From assembly GCA_023333565.1 (NCBI GenBank), contig JAJKFH010000374.1, positions 372,001 through 436,000 of the forward strand: DNA of 64,000 nt, read 5' to 3'. The notes beneath the pieces were generated by a model. That model was not told the origin of the DNA. It saw nothing but the letters and a program-made list of their open reading frames with translations, and did not search any database. Positions 33,201 to 45,200 of this stretch are shown here, in pieces. The position numbers and the translations under genes were made by a program. Positions within the stretch are counted from its first letter, which is position 1; each line of letters begins with the position of its first letter. The DNA is from Puffinus mauretanicus (Eukaryota > Chordata > Aves > Procellariiformes > Procellariidae).

Positions 33201-36200
33201 TTACTACTCAAACAAAAAACCCAAACCCTGCTTTGTCTGAATGTTGCTTGTCATGATGAATTAAAGGTAAATTGCAGGAAATATGATTTAGAGCAGATTT
33301 TTTTTATCTCGGCGGCACACAGTTCCAAGGTCACTGTGCGGCGCCAGCGAGGCTTCAAAGAAGTAGCCCAGGACGGATGCAGCAGTTGTTGGGGATGAAT
33401 GATGTGGCCGATTACGCTGTGTAGGTATAGCTGGATGTTAGGGCTAAAGGCGCCAAGCAAGGATGAGCGCGGAGATTTTTTTTTTCTCCTACAGAGGAAC
33501 ATGTGCAATGTAGTTTTTCTTCATCTATCTGGGATAAGTGTTTGGAGGCAGTGTTTATAAGGTACTGATACACTGTCACTCCTAGCAGATGAGGCTTGTT
33601 TTACACTTGAAGAACTGCGAGTCTGCAGAGATGAAAGGTAGCTCTGGCTCAATCACGGCAATCCCTACAAACCTCATTTTTCTCCTTGGTATTCATTTTC
33701 TTTTCTGGGCAGCCAAACCAGCTCCGTTCTCAAGCCTGTGCATTATGGGCTAAGCGAATGGAGCACCTTGCGGCCCATTCTCCGTGCCGATTCCCCATCT
33801 TTATCTGGTCTGCGGTTTGGTCGCTTGCCAAAAAGGAGCAAGACAGATTACTTGGCTGTCAAAGAACTGTGTCTGTCTGGGTGGCTCTGAGGATGCAGTT
33901 GAAGGGCTTCCAGCTTTGCCCTGTGCTGAAAGGGCTCCTTTAGATTTTAACAGCTCAGTTGAGGGGTTTTCTGCGTGCTTTGAAAATACAAAATGGAAGA
34001 AGCAGCATTGCTTTCTTCCACGGGTTATGCAGCTCCCTAAGAGGAGACCTACTGAAATCTAAACTTTCTCACTAACTCCGGAGAAGCAGAGGTCTTGGGA
34101 TGTGCTTTCCACTGCTTGGGATTTTTGGGTGCATTCAATGTTTGCATCTGAAAACTTAAGCAAAATTTGAGGTACAAATTTCCTGTCAGTGACTTTGCTC
34201 CCAGGGCTGACCTGGCTGAAGTACTTGGTGATGGCACCTGTGCCGAGCCTCTCTTCAGCTCTTCCGAGGCTGGCATAAGGTGGGAAGCTGGGGCAGTTAC
34301 ATACAGCTGCCAAGGGAGGAGGTTGGGGTCTCAGAGTATTTTAGTCATAGTCTGTGGCATTTGTGCATGCTCAGTGGGGTTGTGATGCTCGTCTCCAGAA
34401 GCCTTTGCTGCAGACCAGTGTGTCTGGTGTGACAGAGTTTGCCTAGAGGAGGTGGTGGGCAGGGGATTGTTGGTTTGGTTTTTTGTTTAAAGGTTCCTGC
34501 TGTAATAGCATTATTCCCAGGAGTTGAAGGAGCGGTGGTGGTCTCTGCCTGCCCAGCTGGGAAGGGGATGGGGGTGTTTGTGGTTGAGTCAGCTCCCGTC
34601 TCAAGCAGTGCAGAGAGCAGAGCCTCTGCTAGCAGTCCCTGCAAAATGGAAAAAGAGAGGAAGCAAAAGAGAGGAAGCAAAAAATCTGTGGATTTGGGGA
34701 AGTTCACAGCTCCTTGTAGAGGCCTGGGGAAAGGAAGGCTTTCAACACGTGTGTAGGCGCTTCTCTCTGGACCCTTGGTAAGGTCCCTCCTCTTCTCCCC
34801 TCTGGACAGGAGGGATCTGAGCTGCAGGGACTCCTGCATGGTCACCTTGCCCATGGCAGCTGGACAGAGGATGTTTTCTCCCCTTTCCTCCCCTTCCCTT
34901 GCAGGGTTTTGGTGTTGTGCATCCTCCTCTTGGCCCCATGCAGCGGCTGGGTCGTGGGGCAGAGGGAGGGGATGGCCATCGTTACCCCTCGCAACTCCTG
35001 ACCGTGCGGCAGCTCACAGCTTGGGCACGGCGAAATTCGTGTGATGCTTCACGTTCTCATCACAGCCGCTTGGACTGTGGTGCGTGGCCGTCCAAATGAG
35101 GCTGGCAGGGCTCTGAGCTAACATTAGCTGTACATCTATTAATTTAAGCACTAGCCTGTAATAGCTGTGTTAAACTTGCATGGTAAATTTGGAAAGGCTA
35201 ATGAAGCCATGGAAGTACTCCAGAATGACCTAACCCCAGCCATCTCCAAATAATGTCACCCGGCTGCTCTAAGCTCTGAGCCTGCCTGTCTGCTAAATCC
35301 CGCTGCTTCGGTAATCGTGGCCGTGCCGTGCCAAGCAGCTCCGATCCGTGCTGTTAGCTCCATCGCTCTGCAGAGAGGGCTCTGCTTTTAGCACAGCTGA
35401 GCTTTCCAGATTTGGGACCAGCCTTCCAACCACGCGATGCAGAGACCCCTCCTGATCTATTTGGCCTCTCTCAGCTGTGCAGTCTCTTTTTGGACCCACA
35501 CGGATCATTTTTGAAGCTGTATGCACGTATCATATAGCGTTTTACCCAGAGAACAATGTGGGATGGATTGACAAGGGCAGAAGAGCTCAGGCTGGGAATC
35601 TGCAGCAGTGTCTCGTACTAATCCACCAGCTAAAGGCGCTTGTAAAGAAGCGACTTGTTACGTGACGTAGTAAAAGGTTGGATATATTAAGTGTTGGGTG
35701 GGAGAAAGGGACCAAGAGATTCCTTTTTAAAAATCTTTGCAAGCTGTGCGAACTGCTGTGTCTTCACTTCTCTGGTGGGTTCCAGCCATGGGCTGTGAGC
35801 ATCGTATTGTCAGCTTTTGGCATCGAGTCTCGAAAATTTAAGGTGACTACTGAAGGTGTCTTACTTCCAGGAGTATCTTCGCTCCCATTTCCTGGATCCA
35901 GGGAAAAAAAGTACATTTTTCGTTCTCCTTGTTCGGATTTGTTTAAAATAGAGACTGTTCAGGGGCCTGTCTCAGTTTTTTTGCTGTGGGGCCTGGCTTT
36001 GCTCTGTGCCCTATGCGGCATTATAGGGCTGTTCAGCACTGACAGATCACAGAAAAACTTCTCTTCCAGGGCTAAACAAACCTGGAAAATTGGCACAGTG
36101 TGATGGCCTGAATGTCACTATAGATTCCAGCTGGCTTCAACCTGGGCTACTGAGACGTTCAGGCCATCACCTCCTTTCCCTTCCCCTGCTGCCCTGGGTG

Positions 36201-39200
36201 GTTTTGCTGCAGGCAGCGATTGCAATATCCCATAAAAACAGAGGCATGTTGCAGGCAGCAGGCTCTGAATTGCAGAAGTCCTAAAAGACCCTGAACTGAG
36301 TCTCCTGGCCCTGAGCTGCTGGGATGTGAGGATTAAAAGTATTGACGCAATGTGCTCCCACCTCGCTTGGCCGCTGTGTTCAGCGGCCTCTTACTGATCA
36401 GAGGTTAACCCTGAGGTTACACCTCGCTGGAGTCATTCGGGATGGAAGTGATGTCAGTGATCATGATGTTTGGATCCGACAGGGAAAGGTGAGTGTAGGA
36501 ATCTGGGTCTGGGGCTCGTATGCTGCTGGCTTGGCATTCCTAGCAGAGGAGACTTACAGGAGAAACCCCAGATGCCGAGAGTTAATGCAACTCCCTGGCA
36601 AAAGTTTTTCCCAGCGGGTCTTGCTATAGGTGGTGTAGGATTGCACAGAGGGTCTAGCCCTATTTTCTCCCTGCATGAGCAGAAATAGCTCTGAAAGCAC
36701 AGAAAAGGCATTTGCGTGTCTCCAGTCCTTGGCTTTGTCTTTCTGCAAGGGTGTTTGTAGCTGATGTAATGGATCTCGCCAGAAGAGTGTCTAAATACGC
36801 ACTCTGTTTGCAGCCTCTGTGGAGCTATTGAGAGTAATGTGGAGTCACGGTGAGTGTGTGGGATCGCATTTGGAATAAAGGAGGAGTAAATGCTTGACAG
36901 GTCTACACGATGTGTGTGCTGTGTGCTGCTGAACACAGCAATTAAACAAGGACTGCTTTGCCTGTCACAGGGAGGGGATGAAGCCGGCTTGAGTCCTGCT
37001 TTGTTCTTCTAGGAAGCTGCCTATTAATATCTGTCCTCCTGAGAAAACTTTCCCGAATGATGAGAGAGATGTAAGGACAAATCTACACGTGAGAAAGAAG
37101 GTTTCATAACAGAGAACGTCTTTATTGTCAACCTCCTTTGATTGCTCTGAAATCTTTCCTTATAGATCCCACCACAGCCCCGGCGTGCTGCTCCTATCAC
37201 CCCCCCACCTCCAGAGAAACGCAAGAACGCGCAGATTGCTGCTCCCGTTAAAAGTAAGGACAAACCACTTTCCAGATCTTGGGCACGAAATGGACACTGG
37301 GCGATATAACAGTCACGGTGCCCGGACGCTTTTGCTTTGTGCTTAGGAGGGCATCCTTATATATATCCTAAATTCCTATAGGTTTTTTGTATAGATATAT
37401 CTCTCTCTCCCCTAAAATCCTACAGGTTTTAATGCTAACGATCATGAGCTGGTGGCCAGTGCTCCTTCATGCCCTCTGATCTGGGAGGGCCTGGGCAGCC
37501 TGGCGCCTGCAGATGGGTGTCAGGTACAGCATCCTCCTGGTCCTCCGGTGCCAGTGGCCCTGGGAAGCCAGTGGTGCTTTCCTGCTCATGTGGCTAATCT
37601 GGCCAGCACACAACCTTGGTGATTTAAGACCCTTGCAGGTGTTTTACTCCCATCTCCCAGCAAGGCAGAGGTTTTCCCTGGCGGTGCAGAGTGCGGTAGT
37701 TCACCAGGGGCAGCTCCCTGGTAGTGCTTTTAGGACAGGCCCAGGACTGCTTTTGGCTCCCAGTCTGTCGGGTGCTTTCTTTGTACAGCGCTCGGATGGG
37801 ATTTCCATAAAATCGGTGGCTGGTGTCTGTAAGGAGCAGAAAAAATACCAGGGGCACGGCCGTGTGTATGCTGCCCACAAGCAGGGGAGCTGCTGGTCAT
37901 GAGCACTGCAGAGCAGAGCAGGACCATGGGGCTAAGGCAGGAGCTTCTCCATCTTCAGCACAGTTGGGCTGGCGGAGGCAGTGGTCATCCTGCTGAGTTG
38001 CTGTCAGCTTGCCCAGGTGCTCTCCTGTGCTGTGACGGTCACGCCGTTAGTGACACGCAGCCCATCTCAAGCCCACTCATGTCCCCTTGTGAGCAGCAGG
38101 GCAGAGCTGTTGACTTGCAGGTAGTTAATTGAAATTGGGGCTGGCACCAGCTTACTTAATGGTACTTAATGGTATTGAGCCATTTTTTCACTGCGGTAGT
38201 GGGAATTTGCAAAGGTCAGTTTCCTTCAACATCATTATCTTGATTTAATGAAGGATGGTGGGAGCTGTGATTTGTGAATGCTCCTCTGAGGAGGAAAAAA
38301 GAGGGATGCTGAACCCCTGTGGGAGGGAAGGGCCCTGTTTTTCTGCCTAGCTTCTGCTTGCCTTGGGGTGGAGCGGTGGATGGAGTGGTGGATGGAGTAG
38401 TGGAGGGCTCCCAGGACCAACGGGGCAGGAAGGGTTGGAGTTACCTGCAGAGGTGCAGCAAAGGCATTTCACATCTCTGTTCCACTGGTCTTTCCTTTGG
38501 TGTGGGGGAAGCTGCCTTCCCTGAGAGCTGGGCTCCCCGTGGGGTGCGCTCCTTCTCCTCCAGCACCAACATCAGCTGCTCTCCTGAGCCTCTAGATGAA
38601 GGTAGCCCAGTGTTTGCCCAAGTAACTGTTTTCATAGTCAGGGAAAGACTTGGATACATTTCTGCCCCCTAGAAACAAATGGATAAGGTTTACCAAAAAT
38701 ATATATTAGACCAGGTTAAAGGAGAGAAAAATTTTAACATCTCTTTGCTTGTAGTGGATTTTTTCCTTGGAAGGTGGGACAGCTACAACTGCTACAGCTA
38801 GTCAAAACTAGAGGTGGGGGGAGAAATACAGCAGAGCAAATAACGTGGAGGCTTGTGAAAGCGGTGTATGCAAGCAGGGCTTCAGGGCTTGTGATCAAAC
38901 GTTGGAGAGTGCTGAAAGGGAGAGACTAGAGGTGTTGTCAGCCAAACATTTCCTTCACTGCCAGTGTGCATTCGGTGAGGTTCGTGCAAGAGGGAGGCGT
39001 GGACTGGCGTGCGAAGCCTTTGGTGTCCTGCAATTCTCAGGCACCATCATTCAAAAGTGAGGGCTTAGATCCTGAATGCAGAAAAAGGCCCTCGTTAAGC
39101 CAGGGGGGAAAGTCTGTCCCTTAGTCCTGCCTCTCCCTCCCTCCCTCCCTTCCCCTGCGTAAAACACTAAGCCCTTTGAAGGGTATTCATCTCAATAGAA

Positions 39201-42200
39201 TAGTTTTCCCCTTTCTAAAGAGGTGATTGTGCAGGAATGCTCCAGAGGGAACTGGTACAATTTTGCTTTGAGATAAGTGAGGCAGGAAGAGGAGTTAAAC
39301 TGCTCTGGTCGCATGCACAATGAGCCTTTTAATGGACTGCGCTGTAGCAATTTGTTTTTTTTTTTTTTCTTTTTTCCTTTGATGCTGTTGCTAAGGCATT
39401 TTTAATTGTTCCCTTTCAGATGCTGTTGAAATTATCCCTGGATCAGCTTCTAGTGCCTCCTCTATAAGCACGACATCCCTGGATACCTTGTACACCGCTT
39501 CTTCTGCGTCAGAGGCTGCTCTCCCGACGGCCACCTCCAGTCCTGCCAACACCCCACCCCCTGTCCCGAGCCGCAGCGTCCACACCACGATAACACGCAA
39601 TTTGGACGCCGGCTCTGTGGCCCACTCCCGCTACGGGACTTCCCCAAAGGATGGGGCCAGCAAATCTCCCCAGACCAAGAGGGCTGCCCCAGCACCGCCG
39701 GCTGAAGGGGGGGCCCAGAGGTCCCACACAGTGGATGGGGAGAAGACTTCTCAGGTGAAGAAAGCTGCCCCGGCCCCCCCTGCAAGCCTGGATGCCTTCA
39801 ACTCCCTCTGCCTGGAGGATAAGAAGGCAGCTGTGGTGGAGCCGGTGCCACCAGAACCCAGTGGTCTGGTGGCATCCGTGCCCAAGACGATAGGTGCCGA
39901 ACTGATCGAGCTGGTGCGCAGGAACACCCACCTCAGCTACGAGCTGTCCCGCGTGGCCATCGGTGTGGTCATCGGCCACATCCAGACCTCCATCCCAGCA
40001 ACCAGCAGCATCATGGAGCAGATTCTCATCTCTGTGGTGGAGAGTAAGGTAACACGCACAGGGCTGGGCTGGGGGGCTGCTGCAAACCACCTCCTAGCAT
40101 CGGGCAGACGCTGTTACGAGCTCGGTGAGCTCTCCTAACATTTGGAGTGAGATCCCAAAGGAAAGGGGAGAGGTGCTAGATGGGGTGAGTGTCTACCCAA
40201 GGGAACCAGGGGTTTAAACCAGGTCTGAGTATTGGTAGCAGGAAAGTGGGAAACAGGTGAGTTTACTCCCCAAATGAGCTGCAGATGTATGGCGTAACCT
40301 TGAGTTTGGAGCTGGGGGTGAGAGGCAAAACCAGCTGAGAGGGCCGTTGGTGCTGGGAAGCACTGGTAGGCCCTTGTGGAGGGGTGGGTGTCTCAGATGA
40401 GACTGCAGTTTGGGGAGAGGGTGGCGAGATTGATGGCAGTGAATTGAACCACAGGAGCACATCAGGTGGGAGGTGACAACCTTCCAGGTCCCACTGGCGA
40501 CAAAGCAGTGGTGGGAATGGATACAGCGGGGCTTGAGGCACGCTGAGAAAGCTCTGACATGAGCTGTTGACCACTGATGGTGAAGGCTCATGGAGAACCA
40601 TTGTGGCAGCATAGAATCAGAGAAAGAAGTGAATAGTGACTTTTTAAAGAGGTATTTTCTGTTACGAATGCGACAAATAGCAGCTGAGGAAAATGGAGCC
40701 TTCGCAACAAGTGCTTCTTTATGGAAACTCTATATAAAGCAATCCATTGTATAGACTTGTTTTCTTCTACAGTGCTGCACGTCCTCTGTATAGATTCAGC
40801 ATGCCTATGCATGCTATAAATCTGCAGAGATTCTAGTCTTTTTAGACGATGGAGCACCCAAAACTTCTAGGTGTCTGGCCTGGTCTTTCATCAAAGCAAT
40901 GAAAACTAGTTTTCCATAGATGCGAACCTCTCTATTATTCCACAACACACGCCTGAGCCCTGCTTTTTTAAAAAAAACATGGAAGAGTATTTTTTCAGCC
41001 ACTGGAGGAAGAGCATTATCTTGAGCTTGTTCTAAATAAACCTTATGCCAAAATAATCGTATATTCCTTCTTCCTCTGCTGCAGATATGCAAGGAGGGAG
41101 ATAAAAGGATGGTTCTTGCAGCAGTCATTGAAATGGCGAAGTGCACCTGGGCAGCCCTCCGCTTTAGTTAGGGGATAATAAATTCCAGCTCCCACTTGCT
41201 GAATACAGCCCCGAGGAGTACGTTTCATATAAACATCTAAGATTGGAGTTCCATTGCTAATGGCAAGATTATAATGAACCGTTCAGAGGCATTTCAATAT
41301 GGAAAACTAATGGCATTCAAATTTTAGATCAAATCGTAATCTGGTTAACTGTCTGCGCTGAATAGAGGATCCTATAAGCAATCATCAAGTCTCAGTTTGT
41401 GGCCATAACCCAACGGTTAATTGCCTCCTGCTTCAATAATGATACCATGTCAATGTGCGATCTAGATTCAGCAAAAAAATTTAGCTGTTTCAAGCAAATG
41501 TTCTGGCTCTGACTTTCATGCTAAGAAGTGCAGTTTTCTGTTATTTGGACCCTGGATGAGATTTGAATTTTATTTTTATCTTTAATACCTGTTCTCGGGA
41601 TACAATAAGCATAATTCTACAGAAGTCATTTAGTGCCGGGTTTCTGCAGAGGGGATTTGAAAACCTCAATTTCATGGCCATTGCTGCAGACCAGCCTGAA
41701 AAAGGTGGGAAGAAATTCTGATGCTGGTGCAGGGGCGAGTATGGATCTACCCGCAACTGATCCGGTATCTGTCATCTAGGACATCTGTGGGACTTAAAAA
41801 TGCCCAGTACAGTATGGAGACACAGAAGAAGGTCCTGTCCCATCTCATAATACTCATCATTACCTATCTTGAGCAGTACTGCTTTCACAAGGAGAGCCTG
41901 GGTGGACTTGCACAGTGCTCAGGTGTAAATGTTGTGGTTGTGGTGTGCGTTTTTCTGAGTGTCCCATGCAGAAGATGTAGCTCTGCTGATACATGGGTGC
42001 CTGGTCCCAGATGAGGTTGTTCACCTAGTGTAGAAGACGAGCTCTAACAGCTAAAAGGGCAGTCACGTCTAGTTGTAGGGTGGCTGTGCTGCTGTAGCTT
42101 CACTGGCATAGTTTAATGATACAAATTATTATCGCTGACTTTGTGTTCACTTCATTATACCAAATCGTTCCACCATCTCAGGGGTTTCTGTGTAGAATTG

Positions 42201-45200
42201 TTGCTGAGTCCTCAGTTCTAGGTCAAGGGCTTTTTTTTTTCTTTAATTTGTAACTTCTGAAATCCCTCTACACCCCAATTCATGCAACTATGTGTCAATT
42301 CTTCTTTTGCATATTTTTCAAGGTTTTTCTTCCACCCCCTAAAACAGTGTGAGAGATCAGCTTTGATTTAAAGCTTTGGTCTGCTCATAGTAGATACCAT
42401 ACCTGCTTCAAACTTTTGTATCACGTTCTTTAATTAGTTACATCCTTTCTATTCCTATTCCAGTCTTAATTTGAAGTCAGATCATCAGTTTACAAAATCA
42501 ATTCCAGAATCCATTACCTCGCTCCCATCCCCAGTGCCTTCTGAAGGTTGAATCGTGGTGGCACTTCCCTCTTATTTACCTTGCTGCTCCTCCAGCGTGG
42601 AGTCTGCCCAGGCACATGTTTTCAAGAAAACAAAAGACCCTTCTGCTGGGGCAGCATCATGCTCCTGCTTTTAGAGAGGTAACGTAAGACTACCATGGGG
42701 GAACAGCAGAGACAAGGAGGGTGCTGAGGTGCTCACACCTTAGGAAAGATGCTTCAGAGGTACCATACTACTTGGGGAAGCCTGATCTGCGGGAGTTAAA
42801 ACGTGCTGAGTTGGCTTCCCCGTGTCAGGATTTGGCCTGGCCTTGGAAATGGCCCCTCTTCTTGTCCTTGAGCTGGTTCCTGATGAGTGGCATGGTGACT
42901 GGGCAAGATGCGCAAAGGGAAATGAAACCTCTTTTCAAAGGCATTGCTGCAGTGACCGTCTAAACTGGAGCTGGCTTTTACAGGAATTTGTTTGAAATTT
43001 GGACGTAAGATAATACAGATGCTGCCTGGTTTTCAAGCATCTAGAGAATCACTTGGATTATTATGTATTGGTGATATGTGATCGCCTTCAACTCTGCTGA
43101 ATTATCTCCCATCTGAGCGGAGGGTGTAGCACTGAAAACATCTTGTCTAGAGAGGTCGATTTGAAGGTTTATTAAACTGAGTGTGAGGCAAGAAAAATTG
43201 CCCAATACACAAGCTGGCTACACCTTGGGAGGGAATGCTTAGAAATTGCTTATCTGCTTTTTTTTTTAAATTAGCATTGCTGTGTTGCACTTGTGACTCA
43301 AACCCATCTCTGGTTGCCTTAAATTTAAGCTTGAAAACTGCTGACAAAGGTCTGTAATTCAGTTCGGTCTTATAGATCAGCCCAGGCTGCTGGGTGGGGT
43401 TGAACAGTTCTTGGATGTGTCGGAGATGGAGGAACAAGTTAAGAAGTTGGTGTGGGAGGTGACGTATTTCTGGAGGGGGTTTCCCTTGTAGTGCTGGGCT
43501 GTGACCTGCTCTCAGCTGCCCATTGCCAGCGCCTGGTGGCCGCCTGTTGTTGCCAACGAGTCCTGACAAACCTCGTGGTTAATGTGGCCGAGCTCCCCCT
43601 GCGTCCCCTGAATCCACGTGGGCTGCCTCTCATGGGCGGTTCCCGTTCGTTCATGGATTCGGCTTTGCTTAAAAGAGAATTGCTTTTGACAAGACACAAA
43701 TGCTGGTCTGGGGCTCAGCTTTTCCCTGTGGGAGCTTTGTCCCTCTGCTAGCCTGGGACAATGGGAAGGTCAGCAGGGTGAGCGCGTTCAAGGCTGACTC
43801 CTTTGGGCTGTTAGCGTGCCTACATAGGGCTCCTCCTTAGTGAAATATTGTAAGAAATGTGAATCTGGAGGCGGGGAGGAATGCATTAGTGGTTAGGCAA
43901 GTCCTTTGCTCACTAATTGCTTGAGGAACCTTTATGAAGGTCTGTGCCAGAGTCTTCACATGCAGCCATCTCAGTGCAGCTGTAGATGGGCCACAGTCAT
44001 CCAGAGCGAGCCGCTGCTGAGTACGTCTGCAGAGCAAACATGCATTGGGCTGCAGATGGCCGGGACACCTGCAAAGCAAAGGCTGCGGAGACCTTACTGA
44101 AGCATAGCTAATGTGGCGGTTGAAAGCCAAGTGCTCCTCTCTCCCCGTGACACCCCGCAGATCTGCGCACGGCAGGCATTGCCTCCCTGCAGAGCCGCCC
44201 TGCCCCGCGATGGGGCTGTGTCCCTGGGGTGCCCAGCCAGGAGCAGACCTGCTGCTGCGGAAGGAGGGCGTGTGGAAGGCCCGCCCTGCGGAGCTTGGCT
44301 CAGCTGAAGTCAGGCCTCTCTCTTGCACCACGTTTAATCTGGTTTAGTGGCTGCCGAGGTGCCTGGCAGTCTGCGTGTGTCAAGGGCAGCGTTAGCCACT
44401 TGGGTTTTGTAGACGGTGCTGTAGTGGGAACAGTTTGTCGTCCCAGAGGAGGGGGGAATTCCCCCTGCAATGTGTGTAGAAACCTGCTGTACGGTTTACC
44501 CAAGGTGGATCTGGGCTCGTCTGGAGGGACACTGCTGGTAGGTGTGCATACCCACGACACTGGTGATCCGCTGCGCTTGCTGGCGTGGTGGTGGGGAGGG
44601 AGGCATGGGAAGGGGACGAGGAAGAAATGGGACGAAGAACTTGACAGGACAGCAGCTGGGTTTGCATGGCAGACGGTGCAGTGAGGTTCCCAAAATGTTT
44701 TTGGGCTGCTCAGGAGGAACATAATCCCTGCAGCAGTTTGTTCTGCTGGGCTGGGGGGAGGGAACTATTTGAAGCAGCAAGATAACGCAGAGTGGCGTTG
44801 TTAGAAATACCGAAACATCCTCCTGCTTATGGGCTCTCTGGCAGATTCCTGGAAACGACTATATGATGAGGCTGCAGATTGAAGTAGCTGCCAAGATGTT
44901 TAATAAGCAGAGACCTGACCCTGATGGTGGGAGGGCTGAGAATGGTGCTGAGAATGCATTGAGATGGTGCGTGGTGTAGTTACACCGGTCGGATTGAAGA
45001 GCTTGTTAACGAATTGATCTCATCCAAGTCCATTAGGAGCCTGATGCTCAGTGGAGTCATAAAGGCTGCAGATGAAGGATTGGAGGAAGCAGATTAGTGA
45101 TAAGAGGCTGAATAGAGTGATCATTAAAACGAGTACTCGTTAAAATGCTCATCCAAAAAGACGTCCCAGCGTGATCTGAGGTAGGACCAGCCCTGCACTG

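Larger units (their letters stand above)
37254..39419 (+). other. NCKIPSD: intron 4 (2.2 kb)
   Basis: GTAAGG donor, CCTTTCAG acceptor. It contains a 12-bp tandem repeat at 38371, a CTCC tract at 39130 and a long T-rich run (39355-39380) shortly before the acceptor. No gene is recognised. Confidence 0.9.
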
